DNA of 64,000 bases from Trichothermofontia sichuanensis B231 (GTDB taxonomy: Bacteria; Cyanobacteriota; Cyanobacteriia; B231): NCBI RefSeq assembly GCF_026240635.1, contig NZ_CP110848.1:1614501-1678500 (forward strand). Reading direction: 5' to 3'. Numbering within the stretch: position 1 is the stretch's first letter; each line of letters opens with the position of its first letter. The position numbers and the translations under genes were made by a program. The notes below the pieces were generated by a model. The model was not told where the DNA came from and ran no database searches. It saw only the letters and a program-made list of their open reading frames with translations. This document shows positions 25,688 through 33,635 of the stretch, piece after piece.

Positions 25688-25901
25688 GATGGCTACACTG
25701 CAACTAAACTCTAAGCTTCAATCCTGATTAGTCTCTCATCACTCTTGGGACTTAGAGTTTATCCAAATGCCAGAACAACTAGCCACCCTTTTTAAGCGAC
25801 CAGTTGACTTATTAACCCGTCAAAGTATTATGAATAGCCATAATGTCCTCCGTCGTCAAGCAATTCTAGATTCAGTGGCGGTCATCTATGCTGCGAGATA
25901 A
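25688..25901 (+). pseudogene. Decayed MNT nucleotidyltransferase, third copy
   Basis: It starts MATLQLNSKLQS then stops, whereas the intact copy at 24360 continues. After an internal deletion that removes the whole GSxxR...DxD active-site region, sequence resumes as HHSWDLEFIQMPEQLATL and runs to ILDSVAVIYAAR. It is therefore a deleted duplicate of the second mntA. Confidence 0.85.
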
Positions 25902-25965
25902 ACAGGTATTAATCGATATTTCTACCGCTATCCAACAAGCATTACTGTATGCCCAAGGTATTGAT
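25888..25965 (+). pseudogene. HEPN toxin, third copy, truncated by a repeat
   Basis: MLRDKQVLIDISTAIQQALL and a few further codons match the start of the HEPN protein at 24685. Similarity stops at 25965 where the MITE-like repeat begins, so the RX4HXY motif is lost. It overlaps the decayed MNT gene by 14 bp exactly like the intact pair. Confidence 0.85.
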
Positions 25966-26057
25966 CAGATTAGAAAGAGATGTCTAAGCCCCTCTCCCCC
26001 TGTGGGAGAGGCGTTGGGGGTGAGGGTGTTGTTTCAGCCTAAATGGCAATGACTATA
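25966..26057. repeat. 103-bp-family repeat, left end truncated, interrupting the HEPN copy
   Basis: CAGATTAGAAAGAGATGTCTAA and the C-rich core match the 7625-7727 element; the right end GCAATGACTATA is complete. About 11 bp of the left end is missing, which would bring it to 103 bp. Confidence 0.75.
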
Positions 26058-26125
26058 GGAGTGAGGATAGAGCCGTGAGCAGTGAGGGCAACTGAGTGAC
26101 TATCTTTGGTCTCTTTTCTCTCTCC

Positions 26126-28111
26126 TCACCGAGACTGGGTACGCTGAACAATGCCAATAAAGGCGTCTTCCAGGGAAAAGGGAATGGGGCGTAGGGAGTG
26201 AATGTGAATCTCGTTCCGGGCTAACATTGATTGCACTTGAGGCAGTTCGCGATCGACCTCTGCCAAGACCAGATGCAGACGATCGCCGAAAATCGACACC
26301 TGCCACGGGGCCAATTGTTGCTTAAGGAGTTGAGCACCCCGCTGCGGGCGATCGCACACCAGTTCCAGGAGTTGTCCCGGTTGGGCCGCTTTTATTTCAC
26401 TCGGTGTCCCTTGTGCAACCACCTCACCATTCACCATAAAGCCCATGCGGTGGCAATGCTCGGCTTCTTCTAAATAGTGGGTGGTGACCAGCACGGCAGT
26501 GCCGCGACGGGCCAAATCTTCGATTAAACGCCAGAATTGGCGACGGGCTAGGGGATCAACGCCGGAGGTCGGTTCATCTAGAAACAAAATTTCTGGTTCG
26601 TGCATGACTGATGCACCAAAAGCCACCCGTTGTTTCCAGCCTCCCGGTAGTTGTCCTGTAATCAAGGTTTCCTTACCCACCAAGCCACAGGTGGCCAGCA
26701 CCCATTCAATGCGCGATCGCCGTTGCTGAACAGGGACCCCATAGACACCGCAGTAAAAAGCCAGATTTTCAACGACCGTCAGGTCATCGTAAAGGGTAAA
26801 TTTTTGGCTCATATAGCCCAGCCGTTGCCGCAGGGTTTGACTGCGCAGGTTATCAGTTTCCCCCGCCAGGGCAATGTGACCGCCGCTGGGTTCCAGCAGA
26901 CCACAGAGCATTTTGATGGTAGTGGTTTTCCCCGCCCCGTTGGCCCCCAGCAGGCCATAGATCTCACCGTAGTCGATGGCAAGGGTAACATCCTTGACGG
27001 CCCGGAAGCTGCCAAAGTGTTTCTGGAGACCCCGGGCCTCGATGGCCAGGGGGCGATCGCTAGCAGAACTGGCTGGTGCAGACATTGCGTGAACAGGCTC
27101 CTGGCGGGGCGAGGCAGGCGACTGACGGGGGAAGGGGATAAAGGGCGGGTCAGCTCCCTCTTGTCGCAGGCCCACCACGAAGACATTCTCCAGCGTGACC
27201 TCAGTCGGTTGGAGGCTGGTAAGGGGGATTTGCGAATCCTGGAGGCGCGATCGCACAGCAATGGCCCCGACTTCGGGATCGGGGACCAAAATATCCAGGC
27301 GATCGCCAAAGGTTTGGACATCCATGATGGGGCTATTAGCACCAGATAAATAGCCACCAGCTTGTAGACACTGTTCAGCCCGTGCTAAATCCTGAACATG
27401 GCGCAACCGGACTTCTAAGCGACTCAGCCCCAGATTCGCCCGCAGTTGTGGGAGAGTTCCCATTGCCTGAAGCTCGCCGTCATAGATCAGACCAATGCGG
27501 TTACACCGTTCAGCTTCATCCAGGTAGGGAGTGGCAACCACGATCGTCATACCCGCTTCTGCCAACGTGGCCAGAACATCCCAAAATTCACGCCGGGAGA
27601 CGGGATCGACACCCGTCGTCGGCTCATCCAGCAGCAGGATTGGGGGCTGGGAAATCAGGGCACAGCAAAGGGCAAGCTTTTGTTTCATGCCACCAGAGAG
27701 TTGTCCCGCCAGACGGTCGGGGAAGCGATCAAGGCCCATCAGGCGTAGATACTGGTCCCGGCGTTGTTGGAAGTCGAGAGGACGGACCTGACGCAGGCTG
27801 GCATTGTACCGCAAGTTTTCGTCAATACTCAGGTCCAAGTAGAGGGAAAATTGCTGAGTTAAGTAGCCGATTTGTAACCGAGCATCACGGGGCGGGCGAT
27901 CGAGAACCCGCACCTCCCCGGCTGTGGCTTCAAGAATACCGGCCAGAATGTGAAAAGTGGTCGTTTTCCCAGCCCCATCAGGCCCAATCAGACCAAAAAT
28001 CTCACCCGGTTCGACCTCAAAGGTAAGACTACGGACAGCGACATGGGAACCATACTGCTTGCGCAGTCCCATAACTTGGATGATGGGCGAGGGAGAGATC
28101 GGCAAATTCAC
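26126..28111 (-). CDS. ABC transporter ATPase with two nucleotide-binding domains (YbhF-like)
   Basis: 661 residues with two complete NBDs. NBD1: Walker A 'GPDGAGKTTT', signature 'LSGGMKQKLAL', Walker B 'ILLLDEPTTGVDP'. NBD2: Walker A 'GANGAGKTTT', signature 'LPGGWKQRVAF' (P replaces S), Walker B 'ILFLDEPTSGVDP'. A proline-rich linker separates them. This is the DrrA/YbhF class, which powers ABC-2 type export of drugs or lipids together with two permeases. No ABC-2 permease lies next to it in this window, so its partner genes are distant or lost. Confidence 0.88.
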   Translation of the reverse strand: MNLPISPSPIIQVMGLRKQYGSHVAVRSLTFEVEPGEIFGLIGPDGAGKTTTFHILAGILEATAGEVRVLDRPPRDARLQIGYLTQQFSLYLDLSIDENLRYNASLRQVRPLDFQQRRDQYLRLMGLDRFPDRLAGQLSGGMKQKLALCCALISQPPILLLDEPTTGVDPVSRREFWDVLATLAEAGMTIVVATPYLDEAERCNRIGLIYDGELQAMGTLPQLRANLGLSRLEVRLRHVQDLARAEQCLQAGGYLSGANSPIMDVQTFGDRLDILVPDPEVGAIAVRSRLQDSQIPLTSLQPTEVTLENVFVVGLRQEGADPPFIPFPRQSPASPRQEPVHAMSAPASSASDRPLAIEARGLQKHFGSFRAVKDVTLAIDYGEIYGLLGANGAGKTTTIKMLCGLLEPSGGHIALAGETDNLRSQTLRQRLGYMSQKFTLYDDLTVVENLAFYCGVYGVPVQQRRSRIEWVLATCGLVGKETLITGQLPGGWKQRVAFGASVMHEPEILFLDEPTSGVDPLARRQFWRLIEDLARRGTAVLVTTHYLEEAEHCHRMGFMVNGEVVAQGTPSEIKAAQPGQLLELVCDRPQRGAQLLKQQLAPWQVSIFGDRLHLVLAEVDRELPQVQSMLARNEIHIHSLRPIPFSLEDAFIGIVQRTQSR

Positions 28112-28243
28112 AGTGCATGGGTGCGGTTAAACGGCAACTACTCGCCTCAAGGTATTCATGGGCAGCAAGGATTGTTATCAATCTATCAGGGAAGTAGGGG
28201 AGTTGTGGTAGCAAACACTGTCTTCAGCAGCGGCGATCACAAA

Positions 28244-28350
28244 TATAGTCAATCCAAATAAGAACGATACAGTCCTTCGCTCCCCTCTCCCTCTCTGGGA
28301 GAGGGACTGGGGGTGAGGGTATTGTTTCAGTCTAAATTGCAATGGTTATC
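28244..28350. repeat. 107-bp MITE-like repeat, supplying the stop codon of the HD gene
   Basis: It begins TATAGTCAATCCAAATAAGA and ends GCAATGGTTATC, the same length and ends as at 3720-3826. The HD-domain gene on the minus strand enters it at its right end and stops inside it (TGA at 28327-28329). Confidence 0.8.
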
Positions 28351-28986
28351 GTTCTCCCCACTCCGGCTGACTTGCTGTAAAGCCCAATTGCGGGTCAAAA
28401 CTGTGCGAGGATGGATCAGCCGCCGTGTTATCAATAAACGCTGGATCACATAGGTGCTGGTTTCGGCGATCGCTAAATAGAGGTTGCGTTGACTCAAATC
28501 CCGCAGGCTGGCGAGTTCTGGCGTGTTGCCCCGTCCCGGTTCCAGACTATCCGCCAGAAAGACGACGCAACTAAGCGGGGACATTTCCGGCGCCCCCAGG
28601 GTATGGTGTCGAATGGCATCTAGGACGGCAGGATCAGTGATACCAAAGATATCCCTCGCCACGATCGCCCCGACCTCGGCATGTAATAGCTGGGGAGCAG
28701 CCACCAGCGTGTCATCGAGGGGAATTCCCGCCTCCTGAGCCATCGCCAGCAGTTGGGCAGGTGGGAAGTGTTTAGCCAGATCGTGCAGCAACGCCGCCTG
28801 GGCAGCCTGCTGGGGGTCAACCTGGTGCTGACGGGCCAACGCGATCGCCAGCGCTTCGACGGCCAAAATATGACGCAGCCGCTTCGGCGTAACCTGGGGT
28901 TCTAACCAGGCTAGGACCGCGCTTTTGAGATCCGTAGGGGAAGTGTTAGCCACAGGCACCGGGGCGTCCGCTCGCCCAAGCTGCAT
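28327..28986 (-). CDS. yqeK: HD-domain phosphohydrolase, YqeK-like (probable symmetrical Ap4A hydrolase)
   Basis: 219 residues. 'RLRHILAVEALA', then 'LLHDLAKH' (the HD pair), 'HAEVGAIVA' and 'IRHHTLG', with 'VVFLADSLEPGR' later, match YqeK, which hydrolyses diadenosine tetraphosphate symmetrically. The C-terminal 'NDNHCNLD' and the TGA are read from the MITE-like repeat, as at 7710. The gene lies 38 bp downstream of the dehydrogenase gene on the same strand and may share its transcript. Confidence 0.85.
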   Translation of the reverse strand: MQLGRADAPVPVANTSPTDLKSAVLAWLEPQVTPKRLRHILAVEALAIALARQHQVDPQQAAQAALLHDLAKHFPPAQLLAMAQEAGIPLDDTLVAAPQLLHAEVGAIVARDIFGITDPAVLDAIRHHTLGAPEMSPLSCVVFLADSLEPGRGNTPELASLRDLSQRNLYLAIAETSTYVIQRLLITRRLIHPRTVLTRNWALQQVSRSGENDNHCNLD

Positions 28987-29024
28987 AGGAGGGATTGTTC
29001 ATGTCCGATCGGGCGTTGCCCCCC

Positions 29025-30317
29025 TCAATGATGACCATTGACATAGTAGTCGCGGGTACCCTTAGCGGCGAGGGCCTCCGCAAGGCGGTTAATTGCATGG
29101 ACATAGGCCGCCGTCCGCATCGATACAGCCAACTCCTGAGCAATTTTCCAAATATGTTCTGCCTCTTCCACCATACGCTGCCGTAGACGTTGATTAACTT
29201 CACCCAGAGACCAATACAACCCACTCCGATTTTGTACCCATTCAAAATAGCTCACCGTCACCCCCCCCGCATTGACTAAAATATCCGGGAAAACCTGACA
29301 GCCTTTTTGCTCCAGAATGGCATCAGCGGCTGCGGATACAGGACCATTAGCGACCTCAAAAATAAACTTGGCTCGACAATTAGCCGCATTTTCTGCCATA
29401 ATTTGATTTTCCAACGCCGCCGGCACCAGGATATCCACATCCAGAGCCAACAGATCCTGGTTGGTAATGACCTCATGATCAACGATATTGCAGACTGTCC
29501 CTTCACAGTAGACCGCTTTCACCGATCGCGTCGTTTCCTTAAACTGACGCACACTGGGAATATCCAGCCCCTGAGCCGCATAAATGCCTCCCTGGGAATC
29601 GCTAACCGCCACCACCCGATAGCCCGCCTGCCAGAGGAGTTGCGCTAACTCAGCACCCGCATTACCAAAGCCCTGGATCGCCACCGTGGTTTCCTGAGGC
29701 CGTCGCCCAAACTTAGGCATCATCGCTTCGATCACATAAAAAGCCCCCGTCGCCGTGGCCGTATCCCGTCCCAGACTACCCCCCATCGTGAGGGGTTTAC
29801 CCGTAACCACTGCGGGGGAAATTTTGCGTTTAATCACGCTGTACTGGTCCATCATCCAGCCCATAATCATCTGGTTAGTGTAGACATCCGGTGCCAGAAT
29901 ATCGACATCTGGGCCAATAAAATCCGCAATTTCTTCGATGTAACCGCGACTGAGGCGTTCCAGTTCAAACTTCGACAACTCCTTCGGATTAAGGGCAACA
30001 CCACCCTTAGCCCCGCCAAAGGGCAGATTCAGTGCCGCACACTTGAAGGTCATCCAGAAAGCCAGAGACTGGACCTCATCCATTGACACACTGGGATGAA
30101 AGCGCACCCCGCCTTTCCCAGGTCCACGGGTATCGTCATAGCGCACGCGATACCCCTGAAATACTCGCAATGACCCATCATCCATCCGCACCGGAATCGA
30201 TACCTGCAAACTGGCCTTGGGATACTTAAGATGCTCGATCGCGTCTTCGGAAATTTGGACATACTTAAGCGCTTGGGCAAAGCGCTGACTGGCATCGGCA
30301 AACAATGAATCTGACAT
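29025..30317 (-). CDS. gdhA: Glutamate dehydrogenase family (Glu/Leu/Phe/Val dehydrogenase)
   Basis: 430 residues. Substrate-side 'GGVRFHPSVSMDEVQSLAFW' and the conserved 'PFGGAKGGVALNPKELS' (lysine and glycines of the active site) precede a Rossmann domain with 'VAIQGFGNAGAELAQLL' (GxGNxG). It converts glutamate to 2-oxoglutarate and ammonia, or the reverse. Length and motifs are of the NAD(H)-type hexameric class common in cyanobacteria; exact cofactor specificity is not visible. Confidence 0.9.
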   Translation of the reverse strand: MSDSLFADASQRFAQALKYVQISEDAIEHLKYPKASLQVSIPVRMDDGSLRVFQGYRVRYDDTRGPGKGGVRFHPSVSMDEVQSLAFWMTFKCAALNLPFGGAKGGVALNPKELSKFELERLSRGYIEEIADFIGPDVDILAPDVYTNQMIMGWMMDQYSVIKRKISPAVVTGKPLTMGGSLGRDTATATGAFYVIEAMMPKFGRRPQETTVAIQGFGNAGAELAQLLWQAGYRVVAVSDSQGGIYAAQGLDIPSVRQFKETTRSVKAVYCEGTVCNIVDHEVITNQDLLALDVDILVPAALENQIMAENAANCRAKFIFEVANGPVSAAADAILEQKGCQVFPDILVNAGGVTVSYFEWVQNRSGLYWSLGEVNQRLRQRMVEEAEHIWKIAQELAVSMRTAAYVHAINRLAEALAAKGTRDYYVNGHH

Positions 30318-30485
30318 GATTCCCTATCCTCCCCAAACGGCAGCGAGCGTGGCGCTAAGAATTGAGCCATTGATTGACCTGTTCTACGCTCAGGATGCCC
30401 CCAATCGCGATCAGGATGAACGGTAGTGATCAATACATTTCAATACATTTTGGCAATGGGGATAGGCCCGTTCTACCGCCTCCGA

Positions 30486-31403
30486 TTATAGGTGCTGGGG
30501 CGATCGCGACGGCTGCCACGTCTCGGCCCTAGCCTGAGATCGACAAACAGGACTCAGCGCTTCCCCTTTGGGAATACGGTGCCAGCCTGAACGAAAAACA
30601 TCCCGATTCTGGACCAAAACGAAAGCGGCAACAGCCAGCAGGAAGTAACCAAACCCCCGTTGCAGTTGGTGTGCCTTCACCCGACCGGATAACTGCCCCC
30701 CCAGAAACGTCCCCACCCCCGCCGCAATCATAAACGAGAGCATTAACCTCCAATCAAGAGGCACCTGACCAAGGTAACCGAGAAAACCGGTTAGCGAATT
30801 CAAGGCAACAATCAAGATTGAAGTGCCGATCGCCTCTCGCATGGGTGTATTGCCCAGCAAAACCAGTGCGGGGACGATCGCGAACCCGCCGCCAACCCCC
30901 ACCAGCCCCGTGAGGATGCCCACCCCTAGCCCCTCGGTGAGCATCCACAACCAACAATACTTACACATCGGTTGAGGATACAGGCTTAAATCTGCCCCTG
31001 GGATGGCCGGTTGCGTCGCCGGGGCCGGATCAGCCTTCGTTGGTTTGCGGATCATGAACACGGCTGCCAACCCCATCATCGCGGCAAACAGCAGCATTTG
31101 GAAGGTTTCAGTTACCCAGGGCAGCAACGCCACTCGGGCACCCAGAAAAGCGCCTAACATGGTTGCCGCACCAAATAGCAAAGCCTTCTTGATATTCACA
31201 TTCCCCCGTCGCGCGTGGGGGATGAGCGCCAGCAGACTCACGCTACCTACAATCACCAAGGTCATCGGAATCGCCGACTTGGGCGGTACCCCCATGATAT
31301 AGACCAGAATCGGCAAGGCAAGGACCGACCCCCCACCGCCAATCAAACCCAAACTTAGACCAATACAGACCGCTAACAGGTGACCAATGATCCAGGTCAA
31401 CAT
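30486..31403 (-). CDS. TauE/SafE family sulfite/organosulfonate exporter
   Basis: 305 residues with about eight membrane helices and the duplicated glycine-rich repeats of the family: 'IGLSLGLIGGGGSVLALPIL' and 'GILTGLVGVGGGFAIVPAL'. It starts 17 bp after the persulfide dioxygenase stop on the same strand, so the pair forms a sulfur operon in which the dioxygenase makes sulfite and this protein could export it. That link is inference. The C-terminal tail is hydrophilic. Confidence 0.85.
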   Translation of the reverse strand: MLTWIIGHLLAVCIGLSLGLIGGGGSVLALPILVYIMGVPPKSAIPMTLVIVGSVSLLALIPHARRGNVNIKKALLFGAATMLGAFLGARVALLPWVTETFQMLLFAAMMGLAAVFMIRKPTKADPAPATQPAIPGADLSLYPQPMCKYCWLWMLTEGLGVGILTGLVGVGGGFAIVPALVLLGNTPMREAIGTSILIVALNSLTGFLGYLGQVPLDWRLMLSFMIAAGVGTFLGGQLSGRVKAHQLQRGFGYFLLAVAAFVLVQNRDVFRSGWHRIPKGEALSPVCRSQARAETWQPSRSPQHL

Positions 31404-31420
31404 GATGATGCCTTAGTGTA

Positions 31421-32122
31421 TTAACTGGCAAGGGCCGCCATATTGCCGCACCGCTCATTGGCAGGGACTGCTTCCATAATTTTCTGAGGATTGGGTAAGT
31501 TCAGAGAACCCATCAGTTCGATAAAACTGGCCCGATCGCGCCCTGCTAAACGGGGATTCCAGTGCTTCTCTTCACCGATCGTGGAGACCGTATGCCCCCG
31601 ATAGTCATGACCGGGATAAACCAGGGTCGTATCCGGAAGGGTCAATAGGCGCTGGGTGATCGAATCATAGAGCGTCCCGGCATCCCCACTCTGGAAATCC
31701 GTACGACCACACCCACGAATAAAGAGGGAATCCCCCGTCAACAAGTGGGTGCCATTGACCAGATAAGCCATGTGGCTATCGGTATGACCAGGGGTGGCGA
31801 TCGCTGCGATCGGCACCCGCCCAACCCTCAGCACCTCACCATCGGCAATAAAGCGATCGGCACACTGGGCCTGAGCATTTTGGGGCACAATCCCTTGACA
31901 TTGAGTCGCCGCCCGTAGTTCTGCCGTGCCGGTAATGTGGTCAGCGTGGATGTGGGTTTCCAGACAGTAGCGCAAGGTCAGTCCCAATTCCTTAAGCAGC
32001 TTGAGATCGCGATCGACCTGCTCGATCACTGAATCCACTAAAGCCGCTTCACGGGTGTCAGGATCAGCAATCAAATAGGTATAGGTATAGGTGGTGTAGT
32101 CAAAAAGTTGACGAAAAAGCAT
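31421..32122 (-). CDS. Metallo-beta-lactamase fold persulfide dioxygenase (ETHE1/Blh-like)
   Basis: 233 residues. The metal motif is 'THIHADHITGTAEL' (HxHxDH), followed by 'PGHTDSHMAYLV' and 'LTGDSLFIRGCGRTDF', with a later 'YPGHDYRGH'. The GCGRTDFQ sequence is typical of ETHE1/Blh proteins, which oxidise glutathione persulfide to sulfite using Fe(II). The N-terminal 'MLFRQLFDYTTYTYTYLI' is also typical. The gene is first in the operon with the TauE exporter. Confidence 0.88.
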   Translation of the reverse strand: MLFRQLFDYTTYTYTYLIADPDTREAALVDSVIEQVDRDLKLLKELGLTLRYCLETHIHADHITGTAELRAATQCQGIVPQNAQAQCADRFIADGEVLRVGRVPIAAIATPGHTDSHMAYLVNGTHLLTGDSLFIRGCGRTDFQSGDAGTLYDSITQRLLTLPDTTLVYPGHDYRGHTVSTIGEEKHWNPRLAGRDRASFIELMGSLNLPNPQKIMEAVPANERCGNMAALAS

Positions 32123-32654
32123 ACAGTCTTTACCTCGATCATAAAGTACAGTTTTACCTGGGTAGGCTGGGGACAGCCCACGGGTGAGGGGTCCATTCGC
32201 CCCCTTTGGGAGACGGGGTTAGGGGATGAGGGCTGCCACTCGGATCAAGGTCCAAACCTTAATGGTGTACCGAGTCAATGAGGTAAAGGCTGTATCACAA
32301 CAGAGGATAGAGGATAACAGCTAGAAACCAAGAACTCCGAGAGTGGACACGTCCAGACACGAACAAGAACACCTCATCCCGTCTCCTGCTCCCACAGCCG
32401 GCCAGTGGTTGAGGATCAAGGCACAACCCTCCCTTGTTCAGATCTTATCAAGATTTTATGACCATATAGTAATGCGCAGCCAGTTGGCGATCGCAGCGAG
32501 GCATAGGCTGGGGGCAACTACGCCCCAGGGGTTACGGTTTGCCCCAATGTGAGCCGGGAGACGACTGCCTAAAGTAGAGAAGTAAGGGAAAAGTCAGCCA
32601 TCTCACCGAGTATTTACCCGCGTTCACCGCGTCATCCTTAACAGGAGTCATCCT
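32123..32654. other. Gene-free spacer before hsp20, with an inverted dispersed repeat
   Basis: At 32197-32297 the sequence matches, in inverted orientation, the dispersed repeat at 14127-14190 (ends gaggtaaaggctgtatcac). A short ORF at 32343-32552 has no family likeness. A CIRCE element (TTAGCACTC-N9-GAGTGCTAA) is not present. The 32600-32654 leader has a clear ribosome site (CAGGAG) before the hsp20 ATG. Confidence 0.5.
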
Positions 32655-33317
32655 ATGATTCATACTTACTATCGCCAACCCTACCCCTATGCCCGCTATG
32701 AACTGCGCCGCAGCTATCAGCCGTATTATGCAGTAGAAATCTTGCCCCAGGGGGTCGAGCAATTGGGGCACGACCGCCAAGCACCAGCCGTCGTTGACCT
32801 TCAGACAACCCCCTGGACGTCAGAGTCGCATAGCGAAGAACCAATCCCCGTGTGGCAACCGCCGATCGCGGTTGCCGAGACCCCAACCCAATTCACACTC
32901 CAGATTGAATTACCAGGGGTACCGGCTGCGGACATTAACCTGGAAGCGACCCAACAAACTCTACGGATTTACGGTGAACGTCGGCGTCCAGCAACCACAG
33001 GGCATGGCCGCTCGGAATTTCACTATGGTCCCTTTGCCCGGACAGTGCAATTTGGGGTTGCCATCGATCCCCACGGCATTACCAGCGATCGTCAGGCGGG
33101 CATTATTACCCTGACGATCCCGAAAGCAGCGGCGCAACAGCCCCAAACCGTCAAGGTGACCGTTGCCACCCCCACGCCCACCATCACTGCCCAGGCAGAA
33201 GCAGCCCCAGGGGCGGCGGGGGCGGCCCCGGTGGCTGAAACCGTACCCACTGTCATCCACCTTCCCAGTCACCAGACGTCCGATCCAGAGGAAGATCCGT
33301 GGGTGGCGAGTGCTTAA
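32655..33317 (+). CDS. Hsp20/alpha-crystallin family small heat-shock protein with long tails
   Basis: 220 residues. The alpha-crystallin core is about residues 80-160: 'FTLQIELPGVPAADINLEAT', 'LRIYGERR' and 'GIITLTIPKA', the last being the A-x-x-x-G-V/I-L-like motif of the core. The N-terminal 75 residues are rich in tyrosine and glutamine and the C-terminal 60 are alanine/proline rich, so it is much longer than the ordinary ~150-residue cyanobacterial HspA. A C-terminal I-x-I anchor may be represented by 'TVIHL'. It precedes dnaK2 by 318 bp and the CAGGAG site supports the ATG. Confidence 0.85.
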   Translation: MIHTYYRQPYPYARYELRRSYQPYYAVEILPQGVEQLGHDRQAPAVVDLQTTPWTSESHSEEPIPVWQPPIAVAETPTQFTLQIELPGVPAADINLEATQQTLRIYGERRRPATTGHGRSEFHYGPFARTVQFGVAIDPHGITSDRQAGIITLTIPKAAAQQPQTVKVTVATPTPTITAQAEAAPGAAGAAPVAETVPTVIHLPSHQTSDPEEDPWVASA

Positions 33318-33635
33318 TCTCTCAAAATTCCCGGTAACCGCAACTTCAAGGTACGGTAAACCCCCCTTCATCTTCGGGGTAAAGGCCAATCAATATAAGG
33401 CAAGGCCATTTTTGAGGGGGGAGGGGTGAGTCATCAGGAGTGAGAGGTGAGGTACCCAGAATCGCTAAGCCCGGATACCCATCCCTATCCCCTAAACACA
33501 CTCACTAACCCCACTTAACCCAGGGGCCTTCCCTTTGCGGTTACGACCAACTGGTTACGGTATCCCAACGGTATCCCAAACGCAAAAACGCAAAAGACAC
33601 AAAATTTTCAGCTTGAATGGAGTCAGAGCAGGACT
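33318..33635. other. Spacer between hsp20 and dnaK2
   Basis: GTAAACCCCCCTTCATCTTCGGGG near 33355-33380 is a weak fold; CGGTATCCCAA occurs twice near 33560-33580. No CIRCE or other recognised operator was found, and no ORF. Confidence 0.4.

Noticed and set aside
26651-27349. Plus-strand ORF opposite the double-NBD ATPase (232 codons)
   Set aside because: Shadow of the ATPase gene, no Shine-Dalgarno and no likeness to any family.
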